Shown here piece after piece: positions 1 to 6,675 of a stretch of DNA of 11,165 nt. The position numbers and the translations under genes are program-made. This DNA comes from Bacteroidota bacterium. GTDB lineage: Bacteria > Bacteroidota > Bacteroidia > Flavobacteriales_D > Sanyastnellaceae. The number at the start of each line of letters is the position of its first letter. Positions within the stretch are counted from its first letter, which is position 1. Below the pieces are notes generated by a model, which saw nothing but the letters and a program-made list of their open reading frames with translations, did no database searches and was not told the DNA's origin. The stretch is taken from NCBI GenBank assembly GCA_027618855.1, contig JAQCID010000021.1, forward strand, positions 1-11,165. Direction: 5' to 3'.

Positions 1-897
1 GATTTCTAGCACTGCCGGGATTTCTCCATTTACAAGGATGATGTCTACGCGAACCATCCATTTGCACTTTAAAATTTCAGTGGCTTTCACGACAGTTTCT
101 TGTATCATCGCTGTAGATTCTAATGAAATTTTCGCAGGTGTAATTTCTAGAGTTTCTCCTCCATACTTCGCCTCATAGTCAAAAAACGCATTCTCAGTAA
201 TTATTTCTGTGACAGGCAAAACGATGGGAATCCCTTTCTCATCAGGAACTACGCCTACAGAGAATTCTCGCCCCTCTAGAAGGGATTCTATCAATACAGA
301 GGGGCATTCTGTTTCAAATGCGAATTCAATGGCTTCCCTAAGATGCGTTGTGTTTTCTACCCGAGTGACTCCAATGCTGGACCCGCCTTTGTTTGGTTTG
401 ACAAAACAGGGAATCTTTACAAATTGTGCGACTTCACTCATTCGCGATTCGGAAAGAACTTCTTCTCGCTTAATTTCGATTGAATCAGCGACAAGGATCC
501 CTTCTGCTCTAAGCTTGTTGTTTGCTTTGAATTTGTTAAAAGTCAAGCCGACAGAATCCGAGGATCCAGTACTGAAGGGGATTTCAAGGGTTTCAAAATA
601 TTTTTGGAGGATTCCATCTTCACCTGGGGTTCCATGAACCATAATGAAAACCGCATCAAATTTGTTGTGAATACCTTCTGAATCTTTCCAAGTAAACGAG
701 TCTCGATCAATGTCAGCTCTGGTGTTTTTATCCAATTCTACCCACCAAAGCTCTCTGTCTATTCTTACTGTATAGGGTGTGTATTTTGAACGATCAATAT
801 TTTGAACGATGGTATACGCACTCTTGATAGAGATTGCCGCTTCTCCTGAATAACCTCCTGCTAGAACGGCTATCTTGGGTAATCCATTGTTATTCAT
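1..897 (-). CDS. ddl: D-alanine--D-alanine ligase, 3' end cut by window edge
   Basis: I translated this frame by hand from the ATG at 897-895; it stays open for 299 codons to base 1. Ddl is a cytoplasmic ATP-grasp enzyme that joins two D-alanines with ATP to make the dipeptide used in peptidoglycan precursors. The N-terminal LAGGYSGEAAIS (residues 12-23) matches the family's first binding loop in its Bacteroidota form. VHGTPGEDG (87-95), KPNKGGSSIG (167-176), the loop FFDYEAKY (238-245), EITPA (251-255) and RVD (283-285) follow in the expected order. The frame leaves the window at LEI, immediately before the expected Asn-Thr-x-Pro-Gly metal-binding end, so roughly 25-30 residues should lie beyond the edge. 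It starts 22 bases after the purK stop on the same strand, so it is probably cotranscribed with purK. The family call is firm; the missing end cannot be assessed. Confidence 0.95.
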   Translation of the reverse strand, partial: MNNNGLPKIAVLAGGYSGEAAISIKSAYTIVQNIDRSKYTPYTVRIDRELWWVELDKNTRADIDRDSFTWKDSEGIHNKFDAVFIMVHGTPGEDGILQKYFETLEIPFSTGSSDSVGLTFNKFKANNKLRAEGILVADSIEIKREEVLSESRMSEVAQFVKIPCFVKPNKGGSSIGVTRVENTTHLREAIEFAFETECPSVLIESLLEGREFSVGVVPDEKGIPIVLPVTEIITENAFFDYEAKYGGETLEITPAKISLESTAMIQETVVKATEILKCKWMVRVDIILVNGEIPAVLEI

Positions 898-919
898 GCC
901 TTTCTTATTTTCAGGAAAG

Positions 920-2092
920 TTACCTTTCTTGCGTTCCCGTTACACAGAGAATTTCAAGAAGTTTTAACACCTTTTTATGAACCTCTTCATGATTACTTCC
1001 AGTCACAGTTACGTGACCCATTTTGCGAAAGGGTTTGACTTGTGATTTTCCGTAAAGATGTGGATGAACACCGGGCATTTCAATGGCCTCGTGGAGTCTT
1101 TCATACACAGGTGCCCCTTCGGCGTCAGCTGACCCCAAAAGATTGATCATTCCAGAGGCATTGTGTAATTTTGATACATCACCTAAAGGCAAACCGGCTA
1201 CAACCCTAAGATGTTGCGCAAATTGGGAGGTTCGATTCGATTCTATTGTATGATGACCACTGTTGTGCGTGCGTGGAGCAATTTCGTTTACATAAAGATC
1301 GCCTGCTTTACTCAAGAACAGCTCCACCGCCATTAATCCTTCAAAGTCCATAGCCTCGACGACATTTAGTGCGAGATTTTTTGCTTTCTCGGTGAGCGAA
1401 TCGTCAATTTGTGCGGGCGCAAATAATGAGGAAACAAGGTTTGCGTTCGGGTCGAATATTGATTCAACGATGGGATATATTGCTGTAGCCCCAGATGCGT
1501 TTCTGGCAACAATGACCCCAAGCTCTTTGTCAATATCGATGGCTTGCTCAAGCACACTGGCTTCCGTAAACCCTTTTCGAACGATGTCTGATTCGCTTTT
1601 CAATATTTGTACCCCTTTGCCGTCGTACCCTCCAACTCTTAGCTTCTGTACGACAGGGAATCCCATTTCAGTGAGATTTCCACCCTCATCAATGAGCGTA
1701 AACTCGGCAGTAGGGATCTTGTGTTTGGCAAAAAACTGTTTCTGCAACCCCTTGTCTTGAATAAGAGCGATATGGTTTGGTCTAGGAATAACTCTTACTC
1801 CAGACGCTTCCAACCGACGCAATCCTTCAACGCTCACATGTTCAATTTCGATTGTAATGACATCGAGATCTTTCCCAAAGTCATACACAGAATCAGCATC
1901 ATTTAAATCTCCTTGAACGAATCGGTGGGTTAAGCTTCTACAAGGTGCCTCATTAGAAGGGTCCATCACTTCCACGCGCATATCCAAGTCTATGGCTGAT
2001 TGAATCATCATGCGCCCCAATTGGCCTCCGCCAAGGACGCCAATCCTCAAAGAAGGGCCCGTATTTAAACTTGTTAAATCTTTTCTTAACAT
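920..2092 (-). CDS. purK: 5-(carboxyamino)imidazole ribonucleotide synthase
   Basis: PurK catalyses the ATP- and bicarbonate-dependent conversion of aminoimidazole ribonucleotide to N5-CAIR in purine biosynthesis, feeding the PurE mutase; it is cytoplasmic. The protein is an ATP-grasp enzyme. It has the N-terminal loop GVLGGGQLGRMM (residues 18-29), an ATP-grasp core with KLRVGGYDGKGV, the signature NEIAPRTHNSGHHTIE in the C-terminal half, and an end domain with INLLG, YGK and RKMGH. I chose the ATG at 2092-2090 (390 aa), which leaves a short normal lead before the nucleotide fold. The frame is open to an ATG at 2149, but that would add 19 residues and overlap the divergent mscS start. A TATCTTTG box sits 4 bases before the chosen ATG. 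It probably heads a purK-ddl unit. The length suits the family and all key motifs are present. Confidence 0.96.
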   Translation of the reverse strand: MLRKDLTSLNTGPSLRIGVLGGGQLGRMMIQSAIDLDMRVEVMDPSNEAPCRSLTHRFVQGDLNDADSVYDFGKDLDVITIEIEHVSVEGLRRLEASGVRVIPRPNHIALIQDKGLQKQFFAKHKIPTAEFTLIDEGGNLTEMGFPVVQKLRVGGYDGKGVQILKSESDIVRKGFTEASVLEQAIDIDKELGVIVARNASGATAIYPIVESIFDPNANLVSSLFAPAQIDDSLTEKAKNLALNVVEAMDFEGLMAVELFLSKAGDLYVNEIAPRTHNSGHHTIESNRTSQFAQHLRVVAGLPLGDVSKLHNASGMINLLGSADAEGAPVYERLHEAIEMPGVHPHLYGKSQVKPFRKMGHVTVTGSNHEEVHKKVLKLLEILCVTGTQER

Positions 2093-2096
2093 ACCG

Positions 2097-2104
2097 CAAA
2101 GATA
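2097..2104 (-). promoter_or_regulatory. Possible -7 promoter element upstream of purK
   Basis: Read on the minus strand this is TATCTTTG, a full match to the Bacteroidota -7 consensus TAnnTTTG. It lies 4 bases before the purK ATG in the 38-base divergent gap with mscS. I see no TTG at the expected -33 distance, so the call rests on one element. If used, transcription would begin at or next to the ATG, giving an almost leaderless message. Confidence 0.35.
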
Positions 2105-2109
2105 TCGGA

Positions 2110-2117
2110 TAGATTTC
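2110..2117 (+). promoter_or_regulatory. Possible weak -7 promoter element upstream of mscS
   Basis: TAGATTTC matches TAnnTTTG except at the last base and lies 13 bases before the mscS ATG. The divergent gap is only 38 bases, so an mscS promoter must be in it or inside purK. No -33 TTG is seen at a suitable distance. This is a weak candidate. Confidence 0.2.
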
Positions 2118-2130
2118 CGACTTTCGTGGA

Positions 2131-3180
2131 ATGGAAAAACTTGATTCAATTATTTATTTTGGGAATTCCCTTACAGCATGGCTTATTGCACTCGCATATA
2201 TTGTGGGAAGCATCATTGTAGCTCGAATAGTTTACGCTATTTTTTCAAAAGTTGTGAAAAAATACACGGCTTCTACTGTAAATGATCTTGATGACAAGAT
2301 TGCAGATCAAATAGAAGAACCCATTTCCCTTGCCTTTGTTTTGTTTGGTTTTTGGCTTGCTTATTCACATCTTGTTTTTGATGAAAGCGGCGAGACAATA
2401 GGCCAGATATTTCAAATTGCCTTTGTTTTAGATTTAACATGGCTTGTTTCTAGGGTATTGGATGCTATAGTTGAGAGTCTGCTTTCAAGGTCTGCAGCTC
2501 TTTCGAAATCGTCTATGATCAATCAGATTGGACCTGTTTTAAGAAAAACCATCAGGTCTGTCGTGTGGATTTTAGGTGTCATAACGGCGATGAATAACGC
2601 TGGATTTGATGTCGGAGCGTTGCTTGCAGGTGTAGGGATAGGAGGTCTTGCGATGGCGATGGCTGCAAAGGATTTCGTTGCAAACATCTTCGGAGGGATT
2701 ACGGTTTTTGTGGACAAGCCATTTAAAGTAGGTGATAGAATTGTGGTAGATGGTATTGATGGCACGGTCCAGGAGATCGGAATACGCTCGTCACGACTTA
2801 TTACGCTTCAAGGCCGAGTGGTAACTATTCCCAACAACAGTTTCACGAATTCACCAGTAGAAAACATTACTGCAGAACCTTCAAGAAAGGTGTCTGTTAC
2901 GCTAGGACTTACCTATGATACACCTCCAGAGAAAGTTCAATTGGCGGTTGCTATTTTAAAAGAGATTGTGGGCAACCATTCCGATACAGAGAATGATTTT
3001 ACAGTATGGTTTAGTTCCTTTGGAGATTTCAGTTTAAACGTGAGTTGCACCTATTATGTCAACAAAACAGGACATTGGGCTAACACGCCAGGGGAGATCA
3101 ACCTCAGTATACTTGAGAAATTTAATGCTGAGAAATTAGACTTTGCTTTCCCTACTCAAACCATTATTACGCCATCCTAA
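2131..3180 (+). CDS. Small-conductance mechanosensitive channel (MscS family)
   Basis: This 349-aa protein belongs to the MscS family, inner-membrane channels that open on membrane tension and release solutes on sudden osmotic downshift. Hydrophobic segments appear near residues 13-38, 66-83, 92-110 and 137-155. The pore helix at about 159-190 carries the Gly/Ala-rich pattern GALLAGVGIGGLAMAMAAKD followed by NIFGG. The beta domain follows, with DKPFKVGDRI (195-204), GTVQEIGIRSSRL (211-223) and the signature TIPNNSF (232-238). The C-terminal alpha/beta domain ends in the family-like LDFAFPTQTI (337-346). The number of N-terminal helices is larger than in E. coli MscS. The stop overlaps the next start by one base (TAATG), so the two products are probably translationally coupled. 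The start at 2131 leaves the first helix complete. Confidence 0.95.
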   Translation: MEKLDSIIYFGNSLTAWLIALAYIVGSIIVARIVYAIFSKVVKKYTASTVNDLDDKIADQIEEPISLAFVLFGFWLAYSHLVFDESGETIGQIFQIAFVLDLTWLVSRVLDAIVESLLSRSAALSKSSMINQIGPVLRKTIRSVVWILGVITAMNNAGFDVGALLAGVGIGGLAMAMAAKDFVANIFGGITVFVDKPFKVGDRIVVDGIDGTVQEIGIRSSRLITLQGRVVTIPNNSFTNSPVENITAEPSRKVSVTLGLTYDTPPEKVQLAVAILKEIVGNHSDTENDFTVWFSSFGDFSLNVSCTYYVNKTGHWANTPGEINLSILEKFNAEKLDFAFPTQTIITPS

Positions 3181-3941
3181 TGAACCATTATGATGTGCCT
3201 ATCCCGCCCTCAGATGTAAGGTATTGGGTGATGATTGTTGGGGCTGTTGTCGGCGGTTTTCTCTTTGTAAAATATTTTGATCATTTATCTAAAGAGAAGA
3301 GAGAGCCCTATCTCAAGCGACTTGGTTTCGTGCTTATTCTGACATCAAGTTTCCTCCCTATTTATACCATTCTCATCCCTGAACATCTCTTTTCTTTTCA
3401 TCGATCTTTGCCTCTTCATTTTTGTTCATTGAACATCTGGCTTATTGGTTTTAATTGTTTCCTTAAGTCAAGGAAGCTGTTCGTTTATACGTTTTTTATG
3501 GGACTTATTGGTGGCTTTTATTCTGTTTTGACTCCTTTACTTACTGTCGGAGATGCTCCCTTGGTGCTCGTACATTACATCATTGTTCATACGGCATTAT
3601 TTACGGTTCCGATTGTAATGATCCGATTGTACGGGATGCGATTGAAGTATTATGACTGGATTCGAGGATATTTATTCGCAGCGGCCATTTCTACATTGAT
3701 GGTGCTCATAAATAGCTGTTTAAATTTATATGTTGAAAATACGGATGGTGCGAGCGCAAATTATATGTTTGTAACGGTTGCGCCTGCAGTAAGTAACCCT
3801 TTTTTATTTGATGGCTTGCAATGGCCTCTTTATTTAATTCCTATTCATTTGGGCCTTTTCTTCCACATTCTCATCATTAATATGATATACAGGAAAAGAG
3901 AGCAAAATCCTATCGTTTCAGAACCACGACTTTGGCAATAA
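3180..3941 (+). CDS. YwaF/TIGR02206-type integral membrane protein
   Basis: This 253-aa protein is almost wholly hydrophobic, with about seven membrane segments (near residues 15-31, 47-65, 80-95, 101-121, 129-149, 163-182 and 214-236). Its motifs fit the YwaF/TMEM164-like family (TIGR02206): FHRSLPLHFCSLNIWL (73-88), a GG..S.LTP segment (111-119), HYIIVHT (132-138), and an Asn-Tyr pair (194-195) after a loop. The repeated His residues facing membrane segments are typical of the family. The role of bacterial members is not established to my knowledge. Its ATG shares the last base of the mscS stop, so it is read with the channel gene; a link to membrane stress is only a guess from position. 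The family call rests on remembered motif order, not a search. Start and length look normal. Confidence 0.8.
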   Translation: MNHYDVPIPPSDVRYWVMIVGAVVGGFLFVKYFDHLSKEKREPYLKRLGFVLILTSSFLPIYTILIPEHLFSFHRSLPLHFCSLNIWLIGFNCFLKSRKLFVYTFFMGLIGGFYSVLTPLLTVGDAPLVLVHYIIVHTALFTVPIVMIRLYGMRLKYYDWIRGYLFAAAISTLMVLINSCLNLYVENTDGASANYMFVTVAPAVSNPFLFDGLQWPLYLIPIHLGLFFHILIINMIYRKREQNPIVSEPRLWQ

Positions 3942-3952
3942 ACATGTTTATT
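3937..3952. repeat. Perfect 16-bp palindrome over the YwaF-type gene's stop codon
   Basis: AATAAACATGTTTATT is its own reverse complement and contains the TAA stop at 3939-3941. As RNA it could form a 6-bp A/U stem with a CATG loop, too weak for an ordinary intrinsic terminator, and no long T run follows. It could be an operator for the thyA promoter, a weak 3' end, or chance in AT-rich DNA. Confidence 0.4.
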
Positions 3953-3982
3953 TCTCAAGAGTTGTTCACGTGCTGTCAACGA

Positions 3983-4016
3983 TTTGATTTCTTAAGGCCT
4001 ACATAATTTATCTTCG
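3983..4016 (+). promoter_or_regulatory. Likely Bacteroidota-type promoter for the thyA unit
   Basis: TTTG at 3983-3986 and TATCTTCG at 4009-4016 resemble the -33 (TTTG) and -7 (TAnnTTTG) elements, with a 22-base spacer and one mismatch in the second box. It is the only place in the 79-base gap with both elements. The -7 box ends 4 bases before the thyA ATG, which predicts a very short leader or none. Confidence 0.5.
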
Positions 4017-4020
4017 ACGC

Positions 4021-4815
4021 ATGAAGGCATACTTAAATTTGCTTGAACATCTATTGGAAAATGGTGTTAAGCGTGAAGACAGAACAGGTACGGGTACTTT
4101 AGGGTGCTTCGGTTATCAAATGCGATTCGATTTATCGGAGGGTTTTCCTGTGACTACAACGAAGAAGCTTCATCTCAGAAGCATTATTCACGAGCTTCTT
4201 TGGTTTATACAAGGGGACACGAACATCAAGTACCTCAAAGACAATGGCGTGAGGATATGGGATGATTGGGCAGATGAGAATGGTGATTTGGGACCCGTAT
4301 ATGGTTATCAATGGCGGTCTTGGCCCAATCCCGATGGCTCTTCAACAGACCAAATATTAAAGGTCATAGACTCCATCAAAAACAACCCTTATTCTCGCAG
4401 ACACGTGGTGAGCGCATGGAACCCGAGTTTCATAGACGATATGGCTCTTCCGCCCTGTCACTGTTTGTTTCAATTTCACGTGAGCGAGGGTAGGCTTAAC
4501 TGCCAGTTGTATCAACGTTCTGCCGATACTTTTTTAGGGGTGCCATTTAATATTGCTTCTTATTCGCTCTTGACGATGATGATGGCTCAGGTTTGTGATT
4601 TAGAACCCGGAGAGTTCGTTCATACTTTCGGTGACGTTCATTTGTATTCGAATCACGTAGAGCAGGCACGTGAACAGCTTTCTAGAACGCCGGGTACGCT
4701 TCCGAAAATGATCTTAAACCCAGATGTGAAGCGTTTATTCGATTTTACACATGAGGATTTCACTTTGGTAGATTATACGCCTCAAGCCCATATTAAAGCC
4801 CCCATTGCAGTATGA
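4021..4815 (+). CDS. thyA: Thymidylate synthase
   Basis: ThyA methylates dUMP to dTMP using 5,10-methylene-tetrahydrofolate, leaving dihydrofolate; it is a cytoplasmic dimer and the main de novo source of thymidine nucleotide. At 264 aa it has the same length as E. coli ThyA. The N-terminal half has the phosphate-binding REDRTGTGT (18-26) and the folate/nucleotide region [20 protein letters not shown] (42-61). The catalytic Cys is C146 in [10 protein letters not shown], followed by [20 protein letters not shown] (162-181) with the conserved Asp and Asn contacts. HLYSNH (207-212) and the C-terminal closing tail ending IAV are intact. No frameshift or missing residue was noticed. The start follows the best promoter in the window, and the stop overlaps the folA start (ATGA), matching a widespread thyA-folA pairing. 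Confidence 0.98.
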   Translation: MKAYLNLLEHLLENGVKREDRTGTGTLGCFGYQMRFDLSEGFPVTTTKKLHLRSIIHELLWFIQGDTNIKYLKDNGVRIWDDWADENGDLGPVYGYQWRSWPNPDGSSTDQILKVIDSIKNNPYSRRHVVSAWNPSFIDDMALPPCHCLFQFHVSEGRLNCQLYQRSADTFLGVPFNIASYSLLTMMMAQVCDLEPGEFVHTFGDVHLYSNHVEQAREQLSRTPGTLPKMILNPDVKRLFDFTHEDFTLVDYTPQAHIKAPIAV

Positions 4816-5342
4816 CGCTTCGTAACAACATGCGGATTAGTCTCATTGCAGCTGTTGCTGACAATGGAGTCATAGGGAGAGACAATGATTTGGCGTGGTC
4901 TTTACCTGATGACATGGCATTTTTCAAAGCGATTACGCGTGGCCGCCATGTTGTTATGGGCAGGCGCAATTATGAGAGTATTCCCCATAAATATCGACCT
5001 CTTCCTGGCCGACCAAACATTGTTTTGAGCCACAATCCTGAATATGATGCTTCCCCGGCACACCTTGTAACATCACTTGATGATGCATTAGACATTGCCG
5101 AAAAAGCGCAAGAGTCGGAGTGTTTTGTAATAGGGGGTGGTCAAGTCTATACCATGGCTTTAGATGCAGGTGTGATTGATACAATGTATCTCACACACGT
5201 TCATGGGGCTCCGAAAGGGGATGCATTTTTCCCTAAATTTGATTCACAAGAATGGACGATGCAAGTCATAGATAATCATCCCGAAGATGAACGACATGAA
5301 TTTTCGTTTACAATTTGTAGATATGATCGGAAACAGCCATAA
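4812..5342 (+). CDS. folA: Dihydrofolate reductase
   Basis: FolA reduces dihydrofolate to tetrahydrofolate with NADPH, regenerating the cofactor consumed by ThyA. The 176-aa protein shows [14 protein letters not shown] (residues 9-22), W29, and LPDDMAFFK, where D34 aligns with the catalytic Asp27 of the E. coli enzyme. The NADPH site includes [12 protein letters not shown] (46-57), [10 protein letters not shown], and the [13 protein letters not shown] segment, followed by the usual Tyr-Leu-Thr strand and the Asp-Phe-Phe-Pro-like DAFFPKF. The start at 4812 overlaps the thyA stop as ATGA, which favours coupled translation. A second ATG at 4830 would give the compact N-terminus common in this family and cannot be excluded. 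The HupE-like gene begins 12 bases after the stop. Confidence 0.97.
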   Translation: MTLRNNMRISLIAAVADNGVIGRDNDLAWSLPDDMAFFKAITRGRHVVMGRRNYESIPHKYRPLPGRPNIVLSHNPEYDASPAHLVTSLDDALDIAEKAQESECFVIGGGQVYTMALDAGVIDTMYLTHVHGAPKGDAFFPKFDSQEWTMQVIDNHPEDERHEFSFTICRYDRKQP

Positions 5343-5354
5343 TTTTCAAGTGAA

Positions 5355-5945
5355 ATGAACGATATTTTTCTAGGGGCTACACATATCACAGACCTGGCGG
5401 GATTCGATCATATTCTTTTCCTCGTAGCCTTATCTGCTTCATTCGACCTCACCAAATTAGGCCGTATGGCGTTGCTTGCAACCGCTTTTACGCTTGGTCA
5501 TTCTCTCACTTTGTTTCTGGCTGGACTTGATCTCGTTCGCGCTTCTTTGTCGTGGATTGAATTTCTGATTCCAGTGACCATCTTAACAATGTCAATCCTT
5601 CAAATTTGTGGCACCCACTTCGATTTGTCTCTTAAGAAACAACCTTCTCGCTCCTACGTTCGGAATTCCATCTATCTCATGACAGCTCTTTTCGGATTAA
5701 TACACGGACTGGGTTTCTCTTCCTTTTATCGTATTGCAGTTGACAGAGGGTCAGGGATTGTTTTGCCGCTTCTCAAGTTCAACCTCGGAGTAGAACTTGG
5801 TCAAATCCTGATCCTGATTGTTACCCTCTCAATATTCTCACTCGGTCGTGCGTTCGGGGTCACAAATAGATCTCAACAACTCGTCATTGGAGGCGCTACA
5901 TTCGGTCTTGCTGCAATGATGGCAATTGAGAATTTCCCGATATAG
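5355..5945 (+). CDS. HupE/UreJ-like integral membrane protein
   Basis: This 196-aa protein has about six membrane segments and the conserved polar motifs of the HupE/UreJ_2-type family. These are GFDHILFLVAL (residues 16-26, with D18 and H19), FTLGHSLTL (45-53, H49), LIHGLGFSS (115-123, H117) and FNLGVELGQ (142-150, E147). The His, Asp and Glu residues lie in membrane helices, which suits binding of a divalent metal. HupE and UreJ proteins are linked to nickel in hydrogenase and urease clusters, but no hydrogenase or urease gene is in this window, so the substrate here is unknown. It starts 12 bases after folA and yidD starts 32 bases later, so it is probably cotranscribed with them. A His-rich lipoprotein is encoded two genes downstream, which may or may not be related. 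Confidence 0.85.
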   Translation: MNDIFLGATHITDLAGFDHILFLVALSASFDLTKLGRMALLATAFTLGHSLTLFLAGLDLVRASLSWIEFLIPVTILTMSILQICGTHFDLSLKKQPSRSYVRNSIYLMTALFGLIHGLGFSSFYRIAVDRGSGIVLPLLKFNLGVELGQILILIVTLSIFSLGRAFGVTNRSQQLVIGGATFGLAAMMAIENFPI

Positions 5946-5977
5946 AAATCGCACTATTCACGCCTTACCTTTGAACA

Positions 5978-6229
5978 ATGCGCTTCGTATTTATCGCTTT
6001 CATAAGATTGTATCAAATCGTCCTAAGTCCTTTGCTGGGTTCGAACTGTCGTCATCAGCCCACATGCTCCGCCTATGGAATAGAATCCTTGAAAGTTTGG
6101 GGAGCGTGGAAGGGTTTAGGGTTAACATTGCGTAGAATTGTAAAATGCCACCCTTGGGGAACCTCGGGAATTGATCCAGTACCTAGAAAAAAATTCACAT
6201 CCTCGAATCACACAAAACATTCATTATGA
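5978..6229 (+). CDS. yidD: Membrane protein insertion efficiency factor YidD
   Basis: YidD is a small membrane-associated protein thought to help YidC insert membrane proteins. The 83-aa product has an amphipathic N-terminal helix leading into [15 protein letters not shown] (residues 10-24). The Cys-rich core [15 protein letters not shown] (24-38) follows, then [21 protein letters not shown] (41-61) and GIDPVP (64-69). This is the full motif order of the family, with cysteines at 24, 30 and 57. His26 stands where Phe or Tyr is usual. A 12-residue polar tail follows the conserved end. In many bacteria yidD sits by rnpA and yidC; here it lies in a thyA-folA run. Its stop overlaps the next start as ATGA. 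A competing frame at 5926-6135 overlaps it but has no recognisable motif. Confidence 0.95.
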   Translation: MRFVFIAFIRLYQIVLSPLLGSNCRHQPTCSAYGIESLKVWGAWKGLGLTLRRIVKCHPWGTSGIDPVPRKKFTSSNHTKHSL

Positions 6230-6666
6230 AATCATCAATTACAACCTTAACATTAAGTATCTCGGTTCTTTGTTTCGTTCTTTTAAGTTCGTGTAGTGAA
6301 GAACACTCGAATGAACCTTCAGAGGCACGTGTAAATGCCATTGCGCTGCATGATGACAGTGGCAGATTGGCAAAGGAATTTCATGTAAAACTCGCAAACC
6401 AATTTGCAGTAACAGAAATCACAGACAGTTCGTTCATGAAGCTTGCAGAATTAGACGCCCGTTATGTTATTTGGAGCAAGACTTTAGTGAAGCTTCCAGG
6501 AACAGCTTGTAATCACGAGGAAGGAGAACATCACCACCACGATCATGCTGCTGAAGCACAACTTGAAAATCTGTCTGACGAGGAGCTTTTAGAACTTCAA
6601 GAAGCGATTCAAGCTGAGTTGATGCTCCTCATCAATGATCTCGATCTTTTATTGCCTCGTAAATAA
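6226..6666 (+). CDS. Small His-cluster lipoprotein, function unknown
   Basis: I do not recognise a firm family. The 146-aa product begins with a lipoprotein signal: a Lys, a hydrophobic stretch (residues 5-20) and the lipobox Leu-Ser-Ser-Cys with Cys23 as the likely lipidated residue. The mature part is acidic and mostly helical in composition. It carries a short metal-binding-like cluster, [13 protein letters not shown] at 95-107, and a Leu/Glu-rich helix at about 111-143 that could form a coiled coil. The general layout (short lipoprotein, early Leu-His-Asp, a Trp in the middle, a closing helix) recalls a group of Bacteroidota lipoproteins of unknown role, but this is a weak resemblance. 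Its ATG overlaps the yidD stop as ATGA. A role in holding Ni, Zn or Cu near the HupE-like protein is inference only. Confidence 0.75.
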   Translation: MKSSITTLTLSISVLCFVLLSSCSEEHSNEPSEARVNAIALHDDSGRLAKEFHVKLANQFAVTEITDSSFMKLAELDARYVIWSKTLVKLPGTACNHEEGEHHHHDHAAEAQLENLSDEELLELQEAIQAELMLLINDLDLLLPRK

Positions 6667-6675
6667 GCCCTGAAG

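Noticed and set aside
209..637. Open frame of 142 codons on the plus strand
   Set aside because: It lies wholly antisense to ddl, whose translation carries the full motif set; the plus-strand product has no recognisable domain.
1392..1906. Two plus-strand open frames opposite purK
   Set aside because: Both are antisense to the ATP-grasp core of purK and show no motif; they reflect codon bias of the real gene.
2093..2149. Longer purK start at the ATG at 2149
   Set aside because: It adds 19 residues not expected before the nucleotide-binding loop, overlaps the mscS start and would run through the likely promoter box.
5926..6135. Plus-strand frame of 69 codons overlapping the end of the HupE-like gene and yidD
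   Set aside because: YidD in the neighbouring frame has the complete family motif order, so this is a shadow.
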